Below, piece after piece: positions 23,815 through 35,127 of a DNA stretch of 64,000 bases; the first letter of the stretch is position 1, and every line of letters begins with the position of its first letter. Made by a program: the position numbers and the translations under genes. Source of the stretch: Pseudomonas siliginis (GTDB lineage: Bacteria > Pseudomonadota > Gammaproteobacteria > Pseudomonadales > Pseudomonadaceae); assembly GCF_019145195.1 (NCBI RefSeq), contig NZ_JAHSTW010000003.1, positions 1-64,000 of the forward strand. Reading direction: 5' to 3'. The notes beneath the pieces are model-generated. The model did no database searches, had not been told where the DNA came from, and saw only the letters and a list, made by a program, of their open reading frames with translations.

Positions 23815-24513
23815 TTATTTGCGGATGGTGCGCTGTTCGATGCGTTTTTCGAACGTGCCGCAAATGACCCGGTCGACGTAGATGCCCGGGGTGTGGATCT
23901 GCGTCGGGTCGAGTTCGCCAGGCTCGACGATTTCTTCGACTTCGACCACGGTGATCTTGCCGGCGGTCGCGGCCAGCGGGTTGAAATTCTGCGCGGTGTG
24001 ACGGTAAACGACGTTACCGAAATGGTCGGCCTTCCAGCCTTTGACGATGGCGAAGTCGCCGGTGATGGACTCTTCCATCAGGTATTTGCGCCCCTTGAAC
24101 TCACGCACTTCCTTGCCTTCAGCAACCGGGGTGCCAACGCCAGTGGCGGTGAAGAACGCCGGAATGCCGGCGCCGCCTGCGCGCATCTTCTCGGCGAGGG
24201 TGCCTTGCGGGGTGAGGATGACTTCGATCTCGCCCTTGAGCAGTTGCTCTTCAAACAGCTTGTTCTCGCCGACGTAGGAGGCGATGACTTTGCTGATCTG
24301 GCGGTCGGTGAGCAGCACGCCAAGGCCGAAACCATCGACGCCGCAGTTGTTGGAAACCACGGTGAGGTCACGGGTGCCCTTGCGCTTGATCTCGGCGATC
24401 AGGTTTTCCGGGATGCCGCACAGGCCAAAGCCGCCGGCGATGACGGTCATGCCGTCTTCCAGCCCGGCCATCGCTTCCTCGTAGGAATACACACGCTTGT
24501 CGAAACCTGCCAT
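23815..24513 (-). CDS. dhcA: 3-oxoacid CoA-transferase subunit A (DhcA-like)
   Basis: 232-residue alpha subunit with the CoA-binding glycine signature [16 protein letters not shown] near residue 30, then [46 protein letters not shown] and [16 protein letters not shown]. The start at 24511-24513 follows AGAGGTG. It heads the minus-strand dhcA-dhcB-atoB operon, 24 bases before dhcB, and is divergent from the LysR gene. The 296-base divergent gap is largely filled by a palindromic repeat. Confidence 0.88.
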   Translation of the reverse strand: MAGFDKRVYSYEEAMAGLEDGMTVIAGGFGLCGIPENLIAEIKRKGTRDLTVVSNNCGVDGFGLGVLLTDRQISKVIASYVGENKLFEEQLLKGEIEVILTPQGTLAEKMRAGGAGIPAFFTATGVGTPVAEGKEVREFKGRKYLMEESITGDFAIVKGWKADHFGNVVYRHTAQNFNPLAATAGKITVVEVEEIVEPGELDPTQIHTPGIYVDRVICGTFEKRIEQRTIRK

Positions 24514-24643
24514 AGGCACCTCTTTTATTATTTGCGGGCGGCTGGCTAGCCGAATGACTGGAGTGTCTCTCTGCGGAATATATTTGTTAAGTTGATTTTT
24601 AAGGTGGATTGATTGATAAATCTCACTAATACGCGTTCGGCGA

Positions 24644-24749
24644 TGATCGTTCCCACGCTCCGCGTGGGAATGCCTCCAGGGACGCTCCGCGTCCAGTGAC
24701 GCGGAGCGTCACGGGCTGCATTCCCACGCAGGAGCGTGGGAACGATCAG
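24644..24749. repeat. 106-bp multi-arm palindromic repeat (second copy)
   Basis: Same family as 5801-5904: outer arms TGATCGTTCCCACGCTC and its complement, inner pairs around GACGCTCCGCGTC. It sits in the divergent dhcA/dhcR region. Next to it, 24763-24795 contains three short repeats of GCTTG(C/A)(A/C)GCTTG type. Confidence 0.85.
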
Positions 24750-24809
24750 GGCCATCGCATCACGGCTTGCAGCTTGACGCTTGCAGCTTGCAACTGGAGC
24801 AAAGCGACC

Positions 24810-25745
24810 ATGACCATCAAACAGATCCGGGCCTTTCTCGCCGTGGCCCACAGCCTCAGTTTTGCTGTGGCCTGCGAGCGTCTGCATTTGTCGCAATCGG
24901 CGCTCAGCCTGACCATCAAGGCGCTGGAAGAGGGCCTGGGAGGGCGTCTGTTCAGCCGCAACACGCGTAATGTCGCGCTGACCCCGGAAGGCGAGTCCCT
25001 GCTGCCGCTGGCGCGCCGCTTGATCGCCGACTGGGACAACGCCGAAGACGAAATGCGCCAGCGTTTCAGCCTGCAGCGCGGACGCGTGACGCTGGCGGCG
25101 ATGCCGTCATTTGCCGGCAATCTGCTGCCGCCGATTCTCAAGAGCTTCCGCGCGCGTTATCCGAACGTCAACGTCACGGTCAACGACGTGATCAACGAGC
25201 AAGTGCTGGAAATGGTCCGCGATCGTCAGGTTGAACTCGGTGTGGCGTTCGCGCCGATGCAGAGCACTTCGATGACATTCACGCCTTTGTATGTCGATCG
25301 CTTTGTCGCCGTGGTGCCGGCCGATTCAGCGCTGGCCGGTCGCGCCGACATCGATTGGCAGACCTTGCTGGAACAATCGTTCATCACCCTGCAGCGGCCA
25401 TCGACCGTGCGGGTCATGCTGGAAGAGCATTTGCAGGCGCGCGGAATGAAGTTGCCGGTGGAGTTCGAGAGCCATCAATTGGCGACCGTCGGGCGAATGG
25501 TTGCCAGCGGGCTTGGGGTCAGCGCGGTGCCGGCATTGTGCGCGGGGCAGATGCGCGAGCTCGGTGCGCATTGCCTGACCTTGAATGATTCTGTCGAACG
25601 GGCGATTGGCGTGTTGACCGAGCCGGGCAATGAACTGTCGGCGGCGGCGCAGGCGTTGTTCGAGATTCTCAAGGCGGAAGATTTGCAGCGCCAGTTCGAT
25701 TTCCCCCTCACCCCAGAAGCGCGGAAACAGAGCGCCGAACGCTGA
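24810..25745 (+). CDS. dhcR: LysR-family regulator, DhcR-like
   Basis: 311 residues. The winged helix is at 1-60 (IKQIRAFLAVAHSLSFAVAC, HLSQSALSLTIKALEEGLG) and the effector-binding domain from about 90. The sequence follows P. aeruginosa DhcR closely (SFAGNLLPPILKSFR, VTVNDVINEQVLEMVRDRQVELGVAF, FESHQLATVGRMVASGLGVSAVPALC). It is divergent from dhcAB-atoB and probably activates them in response to dehydrocarnitine or a keto acid. GGAG lies ten bases before the ATG; a longer reading frame upstream runs through the palindromic repeat and is not credible. Confidence 0.87.
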   Translation: MTIKQIRAFLAVAHSLSFAVACERLHLSQSALSLTIKALEEGLGGRLFSRNTRNVALTPEGESLLPLARRLIADWDNAEDEMRQRFSLQRGRVTLAAMPSFAGNLLPPILKSFRARYPNVNVTVNDVINEQVLEMVRDRQVELGVAFAPMQSTSMTFTPLYVDRFVAVVPADSALAGRADIDWQTLLEQSFITLQRPSTVRVMLEEHLQARGMKLPVEFESHQLATVGRMVASGLGVSAVPALCAGQMRELGAHCLTLNDSVERAIGVLTEPGNELSAAAQALFEILKAEDLQRQFDFPLTPEARKQSAER

Positions 25746-25749
25746 TTCA

Positions 25750-25776
25750 GTGTGGGAGCGAGCCTGCTCGCGAAGG
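25750..25776 (+). repeat. Single REP
   Basis: One forward copy, GTGGGAGCGAGCCTGCTCGC, in the 44-base gap between the convergent dhcR and alkA-like genes. No inverted partner is present. Confidence 0.85.
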
Positions 25777-25789
25777 ACGATAACGCGGT

Positions 25790-26407
25790 CTAAGCCTTGG
25801 CCACGCGCCACAGATACCAGGCCGCGACCGTCCGATAAGGCTTCCACGCCTGGCCAATCTCGATCATCTGTTTGCGCGTCGGCTGCACCTCCAGTCCCTT
25901 CAAGCGCCGATATCCCTCACGTACGCCAAAATCATCCGCTGGCAGGATATCCATGCGTTCGACGCTGTAGATCAACAGCATCTCCACGGTCCAGCGGCCG
26001 ACACCGCGCAAACTGGTCAGGCGTTCGATCAGGGTTTCATCGTCCATCGCCCGTGCAGTCGGGTAATCCGGCACCACGCCGTCCAGCGTCGCCTGGGCGA
26101 TCCCTTGAATCGTCGCAATCTTGCTCGCGGAAAAGCCACAAGCACGCAGGCGCTCGACCTCGGTAGCCAGAATCTGCTGCGGACGCGGAAACGCCTGGCC
26201 GGGGAACAACTCCACCAAACGCCCAAGGATCGCATCGCCGGCCTTGGCGTGCAGTTGCTGATAGGCAATCGCCCGTACCAGCGATTCATAAGGGTCGCGT
26301 GCCGGATGTGGCTGATGCAGGCACGGGCCGACGGCGCTGACATGGCGCTGCCAGTCAGTGTCTATCGCGGCCAGAAAAGCGCTGGCCATCTCATACGTGT
26401 CAGCCAT
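25790..26407 (-). CDS. alkA: DNA-3-methyladenine glycosylase II (AlkA-type)
   Basis: 205-residue HhH-GPD base-excision glycosylase removing 3-methyladenine and similar lesions. The helix-hairpin-helix is LTSLRGVGRWTVEMLLIY and the catalytic aspartate lies in DILPADDFGVREGY. The long N-terminal domain of E. coli AlkA is missing, as in the short bacterial forms. It lies 58 bases after ada in the same direction, so the two are probably co-induced in the adaptive response to alkylation. Confidence 0.9.
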   Translation of the reverse strand: MADTYEMASAFLAAIDTDWQRHVSAVGPCLHQPHPARDPYESLVRAIAYQQLHAKAGDAILGRLVELFPGQAFPRPQQILATEVERLRACGFSASKIATIQGIAQATLDGVVPDYPTARAMDDETLIERLTSLRGVGRWTVEMLLIYSVERMDILPADDFGVREGYRRLKGLEVQPTRKQMIEIGQAWKPYRTVAAWYLWRVAKA

Positions 26408-26465
26408 GTTGCGGTGATACGGACGTACTCATCGAAATCCCTGTTTGCGCGTTGGATCGCATGGC

Positions 26466-27548
26466 TCAAAAAGCCAATTGTTGAGTCATTTGCAGCGCAG
26501 CGTTTTCCAGCCTGAGCAGGAATGCCTTGCGCGGTTGTCCGCCACCATAACCGGTCAGCGAGCCGTCTGCGCCGATCACTCGGTGGCACGGCACCACAAT
26601 CGACAACCGATTGTGCCCGTTGGCCAGGCCGACCGCACGGCTGGCGCCGGGTTTGCCCAAGCCCGCCGCGATGGCGCCGTACGTGCTCGTGCGGCCATAG
26701 GGGATTTGCAGCAGCGCCGCCCACACCTCGCGTGCAAAAGCGCTGCCGGGCAGGTGCAGCGGCACGCTGAACTGAGTGAGTTTGCCGGCGAAATAATCCG
26801 CCAGTTGCACCTCGATCTGCTGCAAGTGGGCGTTATGCCCCGGTGCAATCGCGTAGCCGTAACGGTTTTGCAGCGCTTCGACTTCTCGGGTCAGCGCCGG
26901 TCGATCGAGAAACTCCAACAACACCAGCCCGCGCCGCTCGGCCATGGCGATCATCGGCCCCAACGGCGTGGTCAGGCGGGTGAACAGCAACGGCTCACTG
27001 TTCGCCGCACGGCCCGGGGTGATGTGGAAGGACTTCTGAAACGCATCGCGAAAACCGCTGAGCGACTGGTAGCCGGAGTCGAACGCCGCGTGATCGATCG
27101 AAGTGCCTTGCCTGATCCCGCCCAGGGCCATGCCGAGGCGCCGTGTGCGCAGCCAGGCGTGGAAGGTCATGCCGAAATGCTGCTTGAACCAGCGCCGCAG
27201 TTTCAGCGGTTCGATACCCTCGGCGAGCAATTGCGCATCGCTCCAGCGCCGTTCGGGATCGGCGTCCACCGAGTTGAGCAGGCGCTGCACCCAGTCTGGA
27301 GCGATGGCTGCTGCGTCCAGCGGTTTACAGCGCAGGCAGGCGCGGTAGCCGGCGCACAGGCACTCGTCGGCGTGGGCGAAGAATTCGACGTTTTCCGGTT
27401 TCGGCTTGCGCGCCGTGCAACTGGGGCGGCAAAAGATCCCGGTGGTTTTCACGGCGGTGAAGAACACGCCTTCATAGGCAGTGTCGCGCTCGAGCATGGC
27501 GCGAACCATTTCGGCGTGGGGCGGCAGGACAGCGGCTGGTATGTTCAT
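26466..27548 (-). CDS. ada: Ada: alkylation-response regulator and O6-methylguanine-DNA methyltransferase
   Basis: 360-residue three-domain protein. The N-terminal zinc domain has the ligands C40 and C44 (FCRPSC) and C71 and C74 (CLRC); C40 is the likely acceptor for phosphotriester methyl groups. An AraC-type DNA-binding domain follows (FKQHFGMTFHAWLRTRRLGMA, IDHAAFDSGYQSLSGFRDAF). The C-terminal methyltransferase domain carries C321 in VPCHRVIGADGSLTGYGGG. All acceptor residues are intact. ATG 27546-27548 starts it; the longer frame to 27674 overlaps the divergent VOC gene start and is rejected. Confidence 0.94.
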   Translation of the reverse strand: MNIPAAVLPPHAEMVRAMLERDTAYEGVFFTAVKTTGIFCRPSCTARKPKPENVEFFAHADECLCAGYRACLRCKPLDAAAIAPDWVQRLLNSVDADPERRWSDAQLLAEGIEPLKLRRWFKQHFGMTFHAWLRTRRLGMALGGIRQGTSIDHAAFDSGYQSLSGFRDAFQKSFHITPGRAANSEPLLFTRLTTPLGPMIAMAERRGLVLLEFLDRPALTREVEALQNRYGYAIAPGHNAHLQQIEVQLADYFAGKLTQFSVPLHLPGSAFAREVWAALLQIPYGRTSTYGAIAAGLGKPGASRAVGLANGHNRLSIVVPCHRVIGADGSLTGYGGGQPRKAFLLRLENAALQMTQQLAF

Positions 27549-27657
27549 GGCCAGAGAGTAAATCCGCTTTGTCGATGGCTCCACCGAAAAATCGACAGTG
27601 AATTTTTTCCCTTGTGCAGCACAATGGGCGGGTCGCCGCTTTCGAGGAAGCCAACCC

Positions 27658-28089
27658 ATGCATCCGTTTTCCATTCAGCGCATCGATCACATCGTTCTGC
27701 GCGTCGCCGACCTGCAACGCAGCATCGATTTCTACGCCAAGGTGTTCGGCGCCGAAGTGGTCAGGCATAACCAGCCGCTGGGGCTGGTGCACCTGCGGGC
27801 CGGTACGTCGATGATCGATCTCGTCGATTTGGCGGGCGAACTCGGGCGCAAGGGCGGCGGCGCCGCTGATGCGCACAAGCGCAACGTCGATCACTTCTGT
27901 CTGCGCATAGAACCGTTCGACGAAGCCGCGCTCATCGCCCATCTGCAATCGTTCGGGCTGACCGTTGAACAAGCCGCCAGGCGTTTTGGCGCCGAGGGTT
28001 ACGGCTTGTCGCTTTACTGTTTCGACCCGGACGGCAATCAGGTCGAACTCAAAGGCCCGTCCGAGAGCGATCAGCCAGCGGTTTCCTGA
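27658..28089 (+). CDS. VOC-family (glyoxalase-fold) protein
   Basis: 143-residue single vicinal-oxygen-chelate domain made of two beta-alpha-beta-beta-beta halves. Metal-ligand positions are apparent: H in RIDHIVLRVADL, H in NVDHFCLRIEP and E in YCFDPDGNQVELKGP. It could be a dioxygenase, a lyase or a resistance protein such as a FosA relative, and the sequence does not decide. The ATG at 27658 follows TCGAGGAAG. It is divergent from ada, and its 3' end overlaps the convergent YbdK-like gene by 19 bases. Confidence 0.82.
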   Translation: MHPFSIQRIDHIVLRVADLQRSIDFYAKVFGAEVVRHNQPLGLVHLRAGTSMIDLVDLAGELGRKGGGAADAHKRNVDHFCLRIEPFDEAALIAHLQSFGLTVEQAARRFGAEGYGLSLYCFDPDGNQVELKGPSESDQPAVS

Positions 28090-29189
28090 AGCAGCAGCTC
28101 GGCCACTTGCCCGAGGGCCGAACGGCCGTTTTGCGGTTGTTCAGAGGCCAGATTGAACAGCGCCAGTTGCCGATCGGCGCTGGTGCCGCGGTCGATGATC
28201 GCCCGGGCACGTTCGAACAACTGCGCCGCGCCCAATACCTGTGCCGTTTCGGCAAAACGCTGCTCGGCCAGTTCCAGCCATTGCGCGAGCGAACAGTCGC
28301 CGTCGATGCCTTCGACCAAAAAGCGCGCATGAATCCCCTGATGTTTGGCCCGCCAGCGATTTTCCTCCAGCATCGAACGCGCCGTCTGGTCGTACAGCAA
28401 TCCGGGCCGTCGCTGTGCACTGGCATGGGCCACCAATACCCGGAAAAACGCCGCCAGGGTCAGCGCATCGTCGACCCGAGGGCAGGCGTCGGTCATGCGC
28501 AGTTCCAGGGTCGGAAAACGCGCGGCCGGGCGCACGCCCCACCAACACTCGCCGGGCTGGCTGATCGCGCCGATACGCATGAGCAACGCCAAGTGTTCGT
28601 CGTAATGGCGCTGATCGGCAAACAGCGGCGGGATGCCCATGCGTGGCCACTCGTCACACGCGGTCTGCCGATAGCTCATGAAACCGCTGGCGGCGCCATC
28701 CCAGATCGGCGACGAACAGCTCAGCGCCAACAGCAGCGGCGTCCAGGGCAGCACTTCGTTCATCACAGCGATGCGATCCAGCGGCTCGACCACCTCGACG
28801 TGCACATGAAGGCCTGACAGCACGCTGCGGCGGGCGACATGGCCGTAGCGTTCGAACAGATACTGGAAATGTTCCTCGTCGGTCGGAACCTGCTCGCGCC
28901 AGTCGGCCAGCGGATGACTGCCGGCGCTGAGCATGCCCAGAGCAAATGGCTCCAGGGCCGCGCGCAAGGCCTGACGGCTGCCACGCAGAAAATCACTGGC
29001 GTGTTCGAAATCGCTGAATACCGGCGAAGCCACTTCGATCTGGCCCTGAAACATCTCCGTGGCAAACCACACACCCAGCGCCGCCCGGCAAGCCTCGATG
29101 GCCTGTGGCGGCGGACTGCCGATCATGCGCAGGCTCTGCAGGTCAGTGAGGAAGTACTCTTCCTCAATGCCGAATCGCGGGTGGCTCAT
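28071..29189 (-). CDS. ybdK: Carboxylate-amine ligase YbdK (weak glutamate-cysteine ligase type)
   Basis: 372 residues, the same length as E. coli YbdK. It belongs to the GCS2 family of ATP-dependent carboxylate-amine ligases, which show weak gamma-glutamylcysteine synthetase activity. Motifs include FGIEEEYFLTD at the N-terminus, GQIEVASPVFSDF, GLHVHVEV and FPTLELRMTDACP. The start at 29187-29189 fits the family, and a frame extending to 29363 would run into the next gene's leader. The physiological substrate of this family is unsettled. Confidence 0.88.
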   Translation of the reverse strand: MSHPRFGIEEEYFLTDLQSLRMIGSPPPQAIEACRAALGVWFATEMFQGQIEVASPVFSDFEHASDFLRGSRQALRAALEPFALGMLSAGSHPLADWREQVPTDEEHFQYLFERYGHVARRSVLSGLHVHVEVVEPLDRIAVMNEVLPWTPLLLALSCSSPIWDGAASGFMSYRQTACDEWPRMGIPPLFADQRHYDEHLALLMRIGAISQPGECWWGVRPAARFPTLELRMTDACPRVDDALTLAAFFRVLVAHASAQRRPGLLYDQTARSMLEENRWRAKHQGIHARFLVEGIDGDCSLAQWLELAEQRFAETAQVLGAAQLFERARAIIDRGTSADRQLALFNLASEQPQNGRSALGQVAELLLQETAG

Positions 29190-29350
29190 GACGGTGCTCG
29201 AGCAAGTGTTTCTCTTGAGAACCGTCCGCCGTTGCGGTGGTTCACGCCAGGCGACCAGTGCCCCGCGAATGCACCGTTGGTCTTGTCCATTGCACTTGAG
29301 CGGCCAAGGCGTTTCCAAACAAGTCCGATCAACGTGTTCTGGAGGCAGAC

Positions 29351-29626
29351 ATGAGCAACCCATCCAGCAATGACAAAGCGCTTAACCAAACCGTCAATGC
29401 CAACGACGACGGCTTCGCCATCGGCACGGCCGGGCGCGATGAAGACCCCAACGCCACCACCGACTGGGACGTTAGTCGCGATAACGAAGATGTCATGACG
29501 CCGGACGATACTCGCGGTCTGCCCGGTTATCCCGGCGCCGAAAAAAACAACCCATTGAAACCCGTTGCCGACAACAGCGTACCGGCTAACGGCGATCCAT
29601 CGGTGCAGAACGAAGGCGCTGATTGA
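29351..29626 (+). CDS. Small acidic, probably disordered protein of unknown function
   Basis: 91 residues, very rich in Asp, Asn, Pro and Gly and almost free of hydrophobic or aromatic residues (one Trp, one Tyr), so it is expected to be unfolded. GGAGG lies seven to eight bases before the ATG. It is divergent from ybdK and lies about 200 bases before bphO. Composition recalls small stress or desiccation-induced hydrophilins, but no homologue is recognised. Confidence 0.7.
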   Translation: MSNPSSNDKALNQTVNANDDGFAIGTAGRDEDPNATTDWDVSRDNEDVMTPDDTRGLPGYPGAEKNNPLKPVADNSVPANGDPSVQNEGAD

Positions 29627-29820
29627 GGTGGTCAGCAGTGGCAGGATAATGGCGTCGGTCGAACTTTTCTGATCCGGCGCCACTCTGAACCTGTCATAGG
29701 GTCGCAGTTCGACAGAAAAAACGCTTCGGCAGGCAGAAAAAGCTGCGTGGCGTGATAAATTCCCCCCACGTCGAGCCCACCCAGAATGGCCCCTGCCGGG
29801 TCCCACCAAGAGCGATCTAC

Positions 29821-30422
29821 ATGCAAGCAAAGGCCCGTGAGGTTTATGTGCCACCGGTGCTGCAAGATCTGCGGGCCGGCACAGCCGAACTGCACATCGC
29901 ACTGGAAAAACGCCTTCCTTTTTTTACCGATACCCTCGATACCCCCGCATTCGAGCGCTTGATGGCGGCCTATTACGGTTTTTATCAGCCGCTGGAACGG
30001 GCGTTGCTCGCCAGTGGCGCTGTCCCGGATGATTTCGATCTGACGCCTCGTTTGAAGGCCGAGATTTTGCACGCCGACCTGCGCGCACTGGGCGCGACGA
30101 CCAATGATTTGCCGCTGTGCGAGGACTTGCCGGTGATCGACTCCAGCGCCGCCAGTCTCGGCGTTTTGTACGTGCTCGAAGGCGCGACCCTCGGCGGGCA
30201 GATCCTGCGTCGGGAGATCGCCGCGCGGCTGAATCTGGACGCCGACAATGGCGCTGCCTTCCTCGATGTCTACGGCGCGGCCACCGGGCGGCGCTGGCGC
30301 GAGTTCATCGAATACCTGAGCAACCGGCCCATGGCGGCCAGCGAACGCGCGGACGTGGTCAGCGCAGCACAAACCACATTCAGCTGTTTCGAGCAGTGGC
30401 TCGAGCGCCAGGAGGTACTGGC

Positions 30423-30426
<4 letters not shown>
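29821..30426 (+). CDS. bphO: Biliverdin-forming heme oxygenase BphO
   Basis: 201-residue all-helical heme oxygenase of the bacterial BphO type. It opens heme to biliverdin, the chromophore of the phytochrome encoded next. The proximal histidine is in TAELHIALEKRLPFF (near residue 25). The distal helix carries the glycine-rich stretch LGVLYVLEGATLGGQILRR. The stop overlaps the bphP start as ATGA, so both proteins are made together. The ATG at 29821 is preceded by a modest AAGAG; in-frame upstream codons from 29752 lack family similarity. Confidence 0.92.
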
Positions 30427-32660
<2,234 letters not shown>

Positions 32661-32666
32661 GTGCCG

Positions 32667-32826
32667 CTGTAGGGGGAGTCTGCTCGCGATGGCGTCAGTC
32701 CTGACAAATCTGTTGTGACTGACCGAACGCTTTCGCGAGCAGGCTCGCTCCCACAGGTCTTGTGGGGGGGGGGGCGAGATTTGAGTCCCACGCAAAACCC
32801 TGTGGGAGCGAGCCTGCTCGCGAAGA
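32667..32826. repeat. REP cluster with 11-G tract
   Basis: One degenerate REP (32667-32690, GGGAGTCTGCTCGCGATGG) is followed by a reverse copy (32729-32756) and a forward copy (32800-32826). A run of eleven G lies between the last two, at 32764-32774. The 305-base gap 32661-32965 otherwise holds only the upstream region of the LysE gene. Confidence 0.8.
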
Positions 32827-32965
32827 CGCCAGCTCAGCCAACACTGGGCTGACTGACCCACCGCTCCCTCAGAAGATTCGCAGCCTCAGGGTCATTTTCT
32901 TCAATACCGCAAATCCCCCGCCCGCTACCGTAGCCACCTCGTTCCTCGTTTGAAGCAGGTGTGCA

Positions 32966-33553
32966 ATGAGTCTGATTCTTTCCATGGCGGCGTTTGCCCT
33001 CGCCGCATCCATCACCCCGGGGCCGGTCAATATCGTCGCCTTGAGTTCCGGCGCGCAATACGGTTTCCGCGCCAGCCAACGGCACGTGGCCGGGGCGACG
33101 CTGGGGTTTGTGCTGTTGCTGGTGCTGATGGGCCTGGGCCTGCATGAAGTCCTGCAACTGTGGCCATTCATGACCCGCGTGGTGCAATGGGCCGGGGTGG
33201 CGTTTCTGTTGTTCATGGCCTGGAAACTGGCCAGCGATGACGGCCAACTGAACGCCAGCGATTCCGGCCGCGCGCCGTCGATGCTTTACGGCGCGGTGAT
33301 GCAGTGGCTCAACCCCAAGGCCTGGCTCGCGTGCGTGGCCGGCATGGGCGCGTTTGTCGCCGACGGCGAGGCGCGGCTGGTCTGGCAGTTTGCGGCGGTG
33401 TATCTGGTGATCTGCTATCTGTCGGTGGGCTGCTGGGCCTATGCGGGGACGTTTTTGCGCGGGTATCTGAGCAATGCGGCGGGGATGCGCTGGTTCAATC
33501 GGTTGATGGCGTTGTTGCTGGCGGTGAGTGCGCTTTATTTGCTGTTCACTTGA
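32966..33553 (+). CDS. LysE/RhtB-family amino acid exporter
   Basis: 195-residue inner-membrane protein with about six hydrophobic segments. The family N-terminus AASITPGPVNIVALSSGAQYGFRAS and the mid-protein MQWLNPKAWLACVAGMGAF are characteristic. Such exporters remove amino acids or homoserine lactone-like compounds; the substrate is unknown. It converges on an AraC-family gene, with a REP pair between the two. Many LysE exporters are controlled by a neighbouring regulator, so the AraC protein is a candidate. Confidence 0.9.
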   Translation: MSLILSMAAFALAASITPGPVNIVALSSGAQYGFRASQRHVAGATLGFVLLLVLMGLGLHEVLQLWPFMTRVVQWAGVAFLLFMAWKLASDDGQLNASDSGRAPSMLYGAVMQWLNPKAWLACVAGMGAFVADGEARLVWQFAAVYLVICYLSVGCWAYAGTFLRGYLSNAAGMRWFNRLMALLLAVSALYLLFT

Positions 33554-33576
33554 TTGGCAGGTCGATTACAAAATCC

Positions 33577-33667
33577 TTGTGGGAGCGAGCCTGCTCGCGA
33601 ATGCGGTGGATCAGTCAGTGAAGTGTTGAATGACACACCGCGTTCGCGAGCAGGCTCGCTCCCACAA
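33577..33667. repeat. REP pair (REPIN)
   Basis: Forward copy at about 33578-33600 and reverse copy at 33642-33667 between the convergent LysE and AraC genes. Confidence 0.85.
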
Positions 33668-33698
33668 GGGGGGGCAGGGTTCAAGTTCAAGTACGAAG

Positions 33699-34532
33699 TC
33701 ATCCCCGATACTGCCCCGGCGTCGCCGCCAGATGTTGTTTGAACGCTCGCTGAAAATGCGCCTGATCGGCAAACCCGGCCTGGAGCGCGACATCGGCAAT
33801 CAATTGGCCGCTGCGCAAGCGCTCGCGGGCGAACTGGATGCGCTGGTTGACCACGAACGCATGGGGCGTCATCCCGTAACGCTGCTTGAACGCGCGAATC
33901 AGGTACGACGGCGACAGCTGCGCCGCCGCGCAAATCGCTTCGAGGCTCAGCACCTCGGTGCAATGTTCACGGATGAAATCAGCGGCGCGTTCCAGCTTGA
34001 AATTTGGTTCGGCAACGGGCTCGTCCGCCGGATTAAGGCGCCCCTGCAAATCACTGAAAAACTCAACCGCTGCGCTGTGTTTCGCCAGTGCCTCCATTTG
34101 GTCGTCGAGCAAAACCTCATACAACCCCATCAATTTGCCAAACAGCTCGGCATCGGTCAGATGCGTATCGGAGAACCGTCGAAATTCCAGCTCCTCCGCA
34201 AACCCCAGCTGATGCTGCAAATCCGTCAGCCACGGCGTTTCGACATACAACATCACATACGACCAAGGCTGATCATCGATCGGATTGCAGGCATGCACAT
34301 CGCCGGGATTCATCAGCACCACGGTGCCGGCCGCCACCTCAAACTGCGCTTGCTCATGCACATAGGTGCTGCGCCCGGCGGTGATTGCGCCGATGGAAAA
34401 GTGCGCATGGGAATGCCGCGCATAACAGACTTCACGCCCATCCGCGATGGCCCGCGCTTCGATGAAGGGCAGGGCGTCGTCGCGCCAGAAGCGCGGGGCT
34501 TTCTCGGGGTTTTTCGCAGCGGCGTGTTTCAT
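33699..34532 (-). CDS. AraC-family transcriptional regulator with cupin sensor domain
   Basis: 277 residues. The N-terminal cupin-like ligand domain is at about 20-150 (YARHSHAHFSIGAITAGRSTY, VVLMNPGDVHACNP). The C-terminal double helix-turn-helix is at about 175-277 (LEAICAAAQLSPSYLIRAFKQRYG, IADVALQAGFADQAHFQRAFKQHLAATPGQYR). Amino acid- or metabolite-responsive control of the facing lysE-type gene is plausible but not shown. The start at 34530-34532 is followed by a normal charged leader. Confidence 0.88.
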   Translation of the reverse strand: MKHAAAKNPEKAPRFWRDDALPFIEARAIADGREVCYARHSHAHFSIGAITAGRSTYVHEQAQFEVAAGTVVLMNPGDVHACNPIDDQPWSYVMLYVETPWLTDLQHQLGFAEELEFRRFSDTHLTDAELFGKLMGLYEVLLDDQMEALAKHSAAVEFFSDLQGRLNPADEPVAEPNFKLERAADFIREHCTEVLSLEAICAAAQLSPSYLIRAFKQRYGMTPHAFVVNQRIQFARERLRSGQLIADVALQAGFADQAHFQRAFKQHLAATPGQYRG

Positions 34533-34700
34533 CGTGATCGTCCCGGCAGGTCAGCGTCTGAGTGTATTAGCTCTGGCCAGCGAATGCCCGTTGCAGTGCA
34601 GCAACATTGGGTTCTTTCATCTGAAACACTCGCCTGCATCGCAGCACCGACTGTTATAGGCTCTGGGGGAGTGACACCACGAGCGCGATGGAGCGAAACC

Positions 34701-35093
34701 ATGACTGCATTTACCGGCGGATGCCTGTGCGGCGATGTGCGTTTTCAAGCCTCTGGCGAGCCTTACCGGGTCGGGCTGTGCCATTGCCTGGACTGTCGCA
34801 AGGTCCACGGTGCGCTGTTTCATGCCTCGGCGATTTTTCCTGAGGACGCGGTGACCATCAGCGGTGAAACCCATGAGTATCAAGGGCGGCACTTTTGCCC
34901 GCGCTGTGGTTCGTCGGTGTTCAATCGCAGTGGTGATGAGGTTGAGGTGAACCTCGGCGCGCTGGATGCGCCGGATCAGTTGAAGCCGACCTATGAGAGC
35001 TGGATTGTGCGGCGTGAATCGTGGCTGCCGGATTTCCCGCTGGCCAGGCATTACCGTGGCGATCGTGAAGGCAAAGGGCGGGCAGAGGGATAG
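34701..35093 (+). CDS. GFA/CENP-V family zinc protein
   Basis: 130-residue protein of the glutathione-dependent formaldehyde-activating (Gfa) family. Zinc ligands are in GGCLCGDVRF, GLCHCLDCRK and FCPRCGSSVF, the complete family set. Most members have no demonstrated formaldehyde activity, so the role is open; small-molecule or S-hydroxymethyl-glutathione handling is the usual guess. It is divergent from the AraC gene and followed by a long REP array. Confidence 0.87.
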   Translation: MTAFTGGCLCGDVRFQASGEPYRVGLCHCLDCRKVHGALFHASAIFPEDAVTISGETHEYQGRHFCPRCGSSVFNRSGDEVEVNLGALDAPDQLKPTYESWIVRRESWLPDFPLARHYRGDREGKGRAEG

Positions 35094-35127
35094 GGGATTG
35101 ATTCAACTTTCAGCACACCTGCGATTA

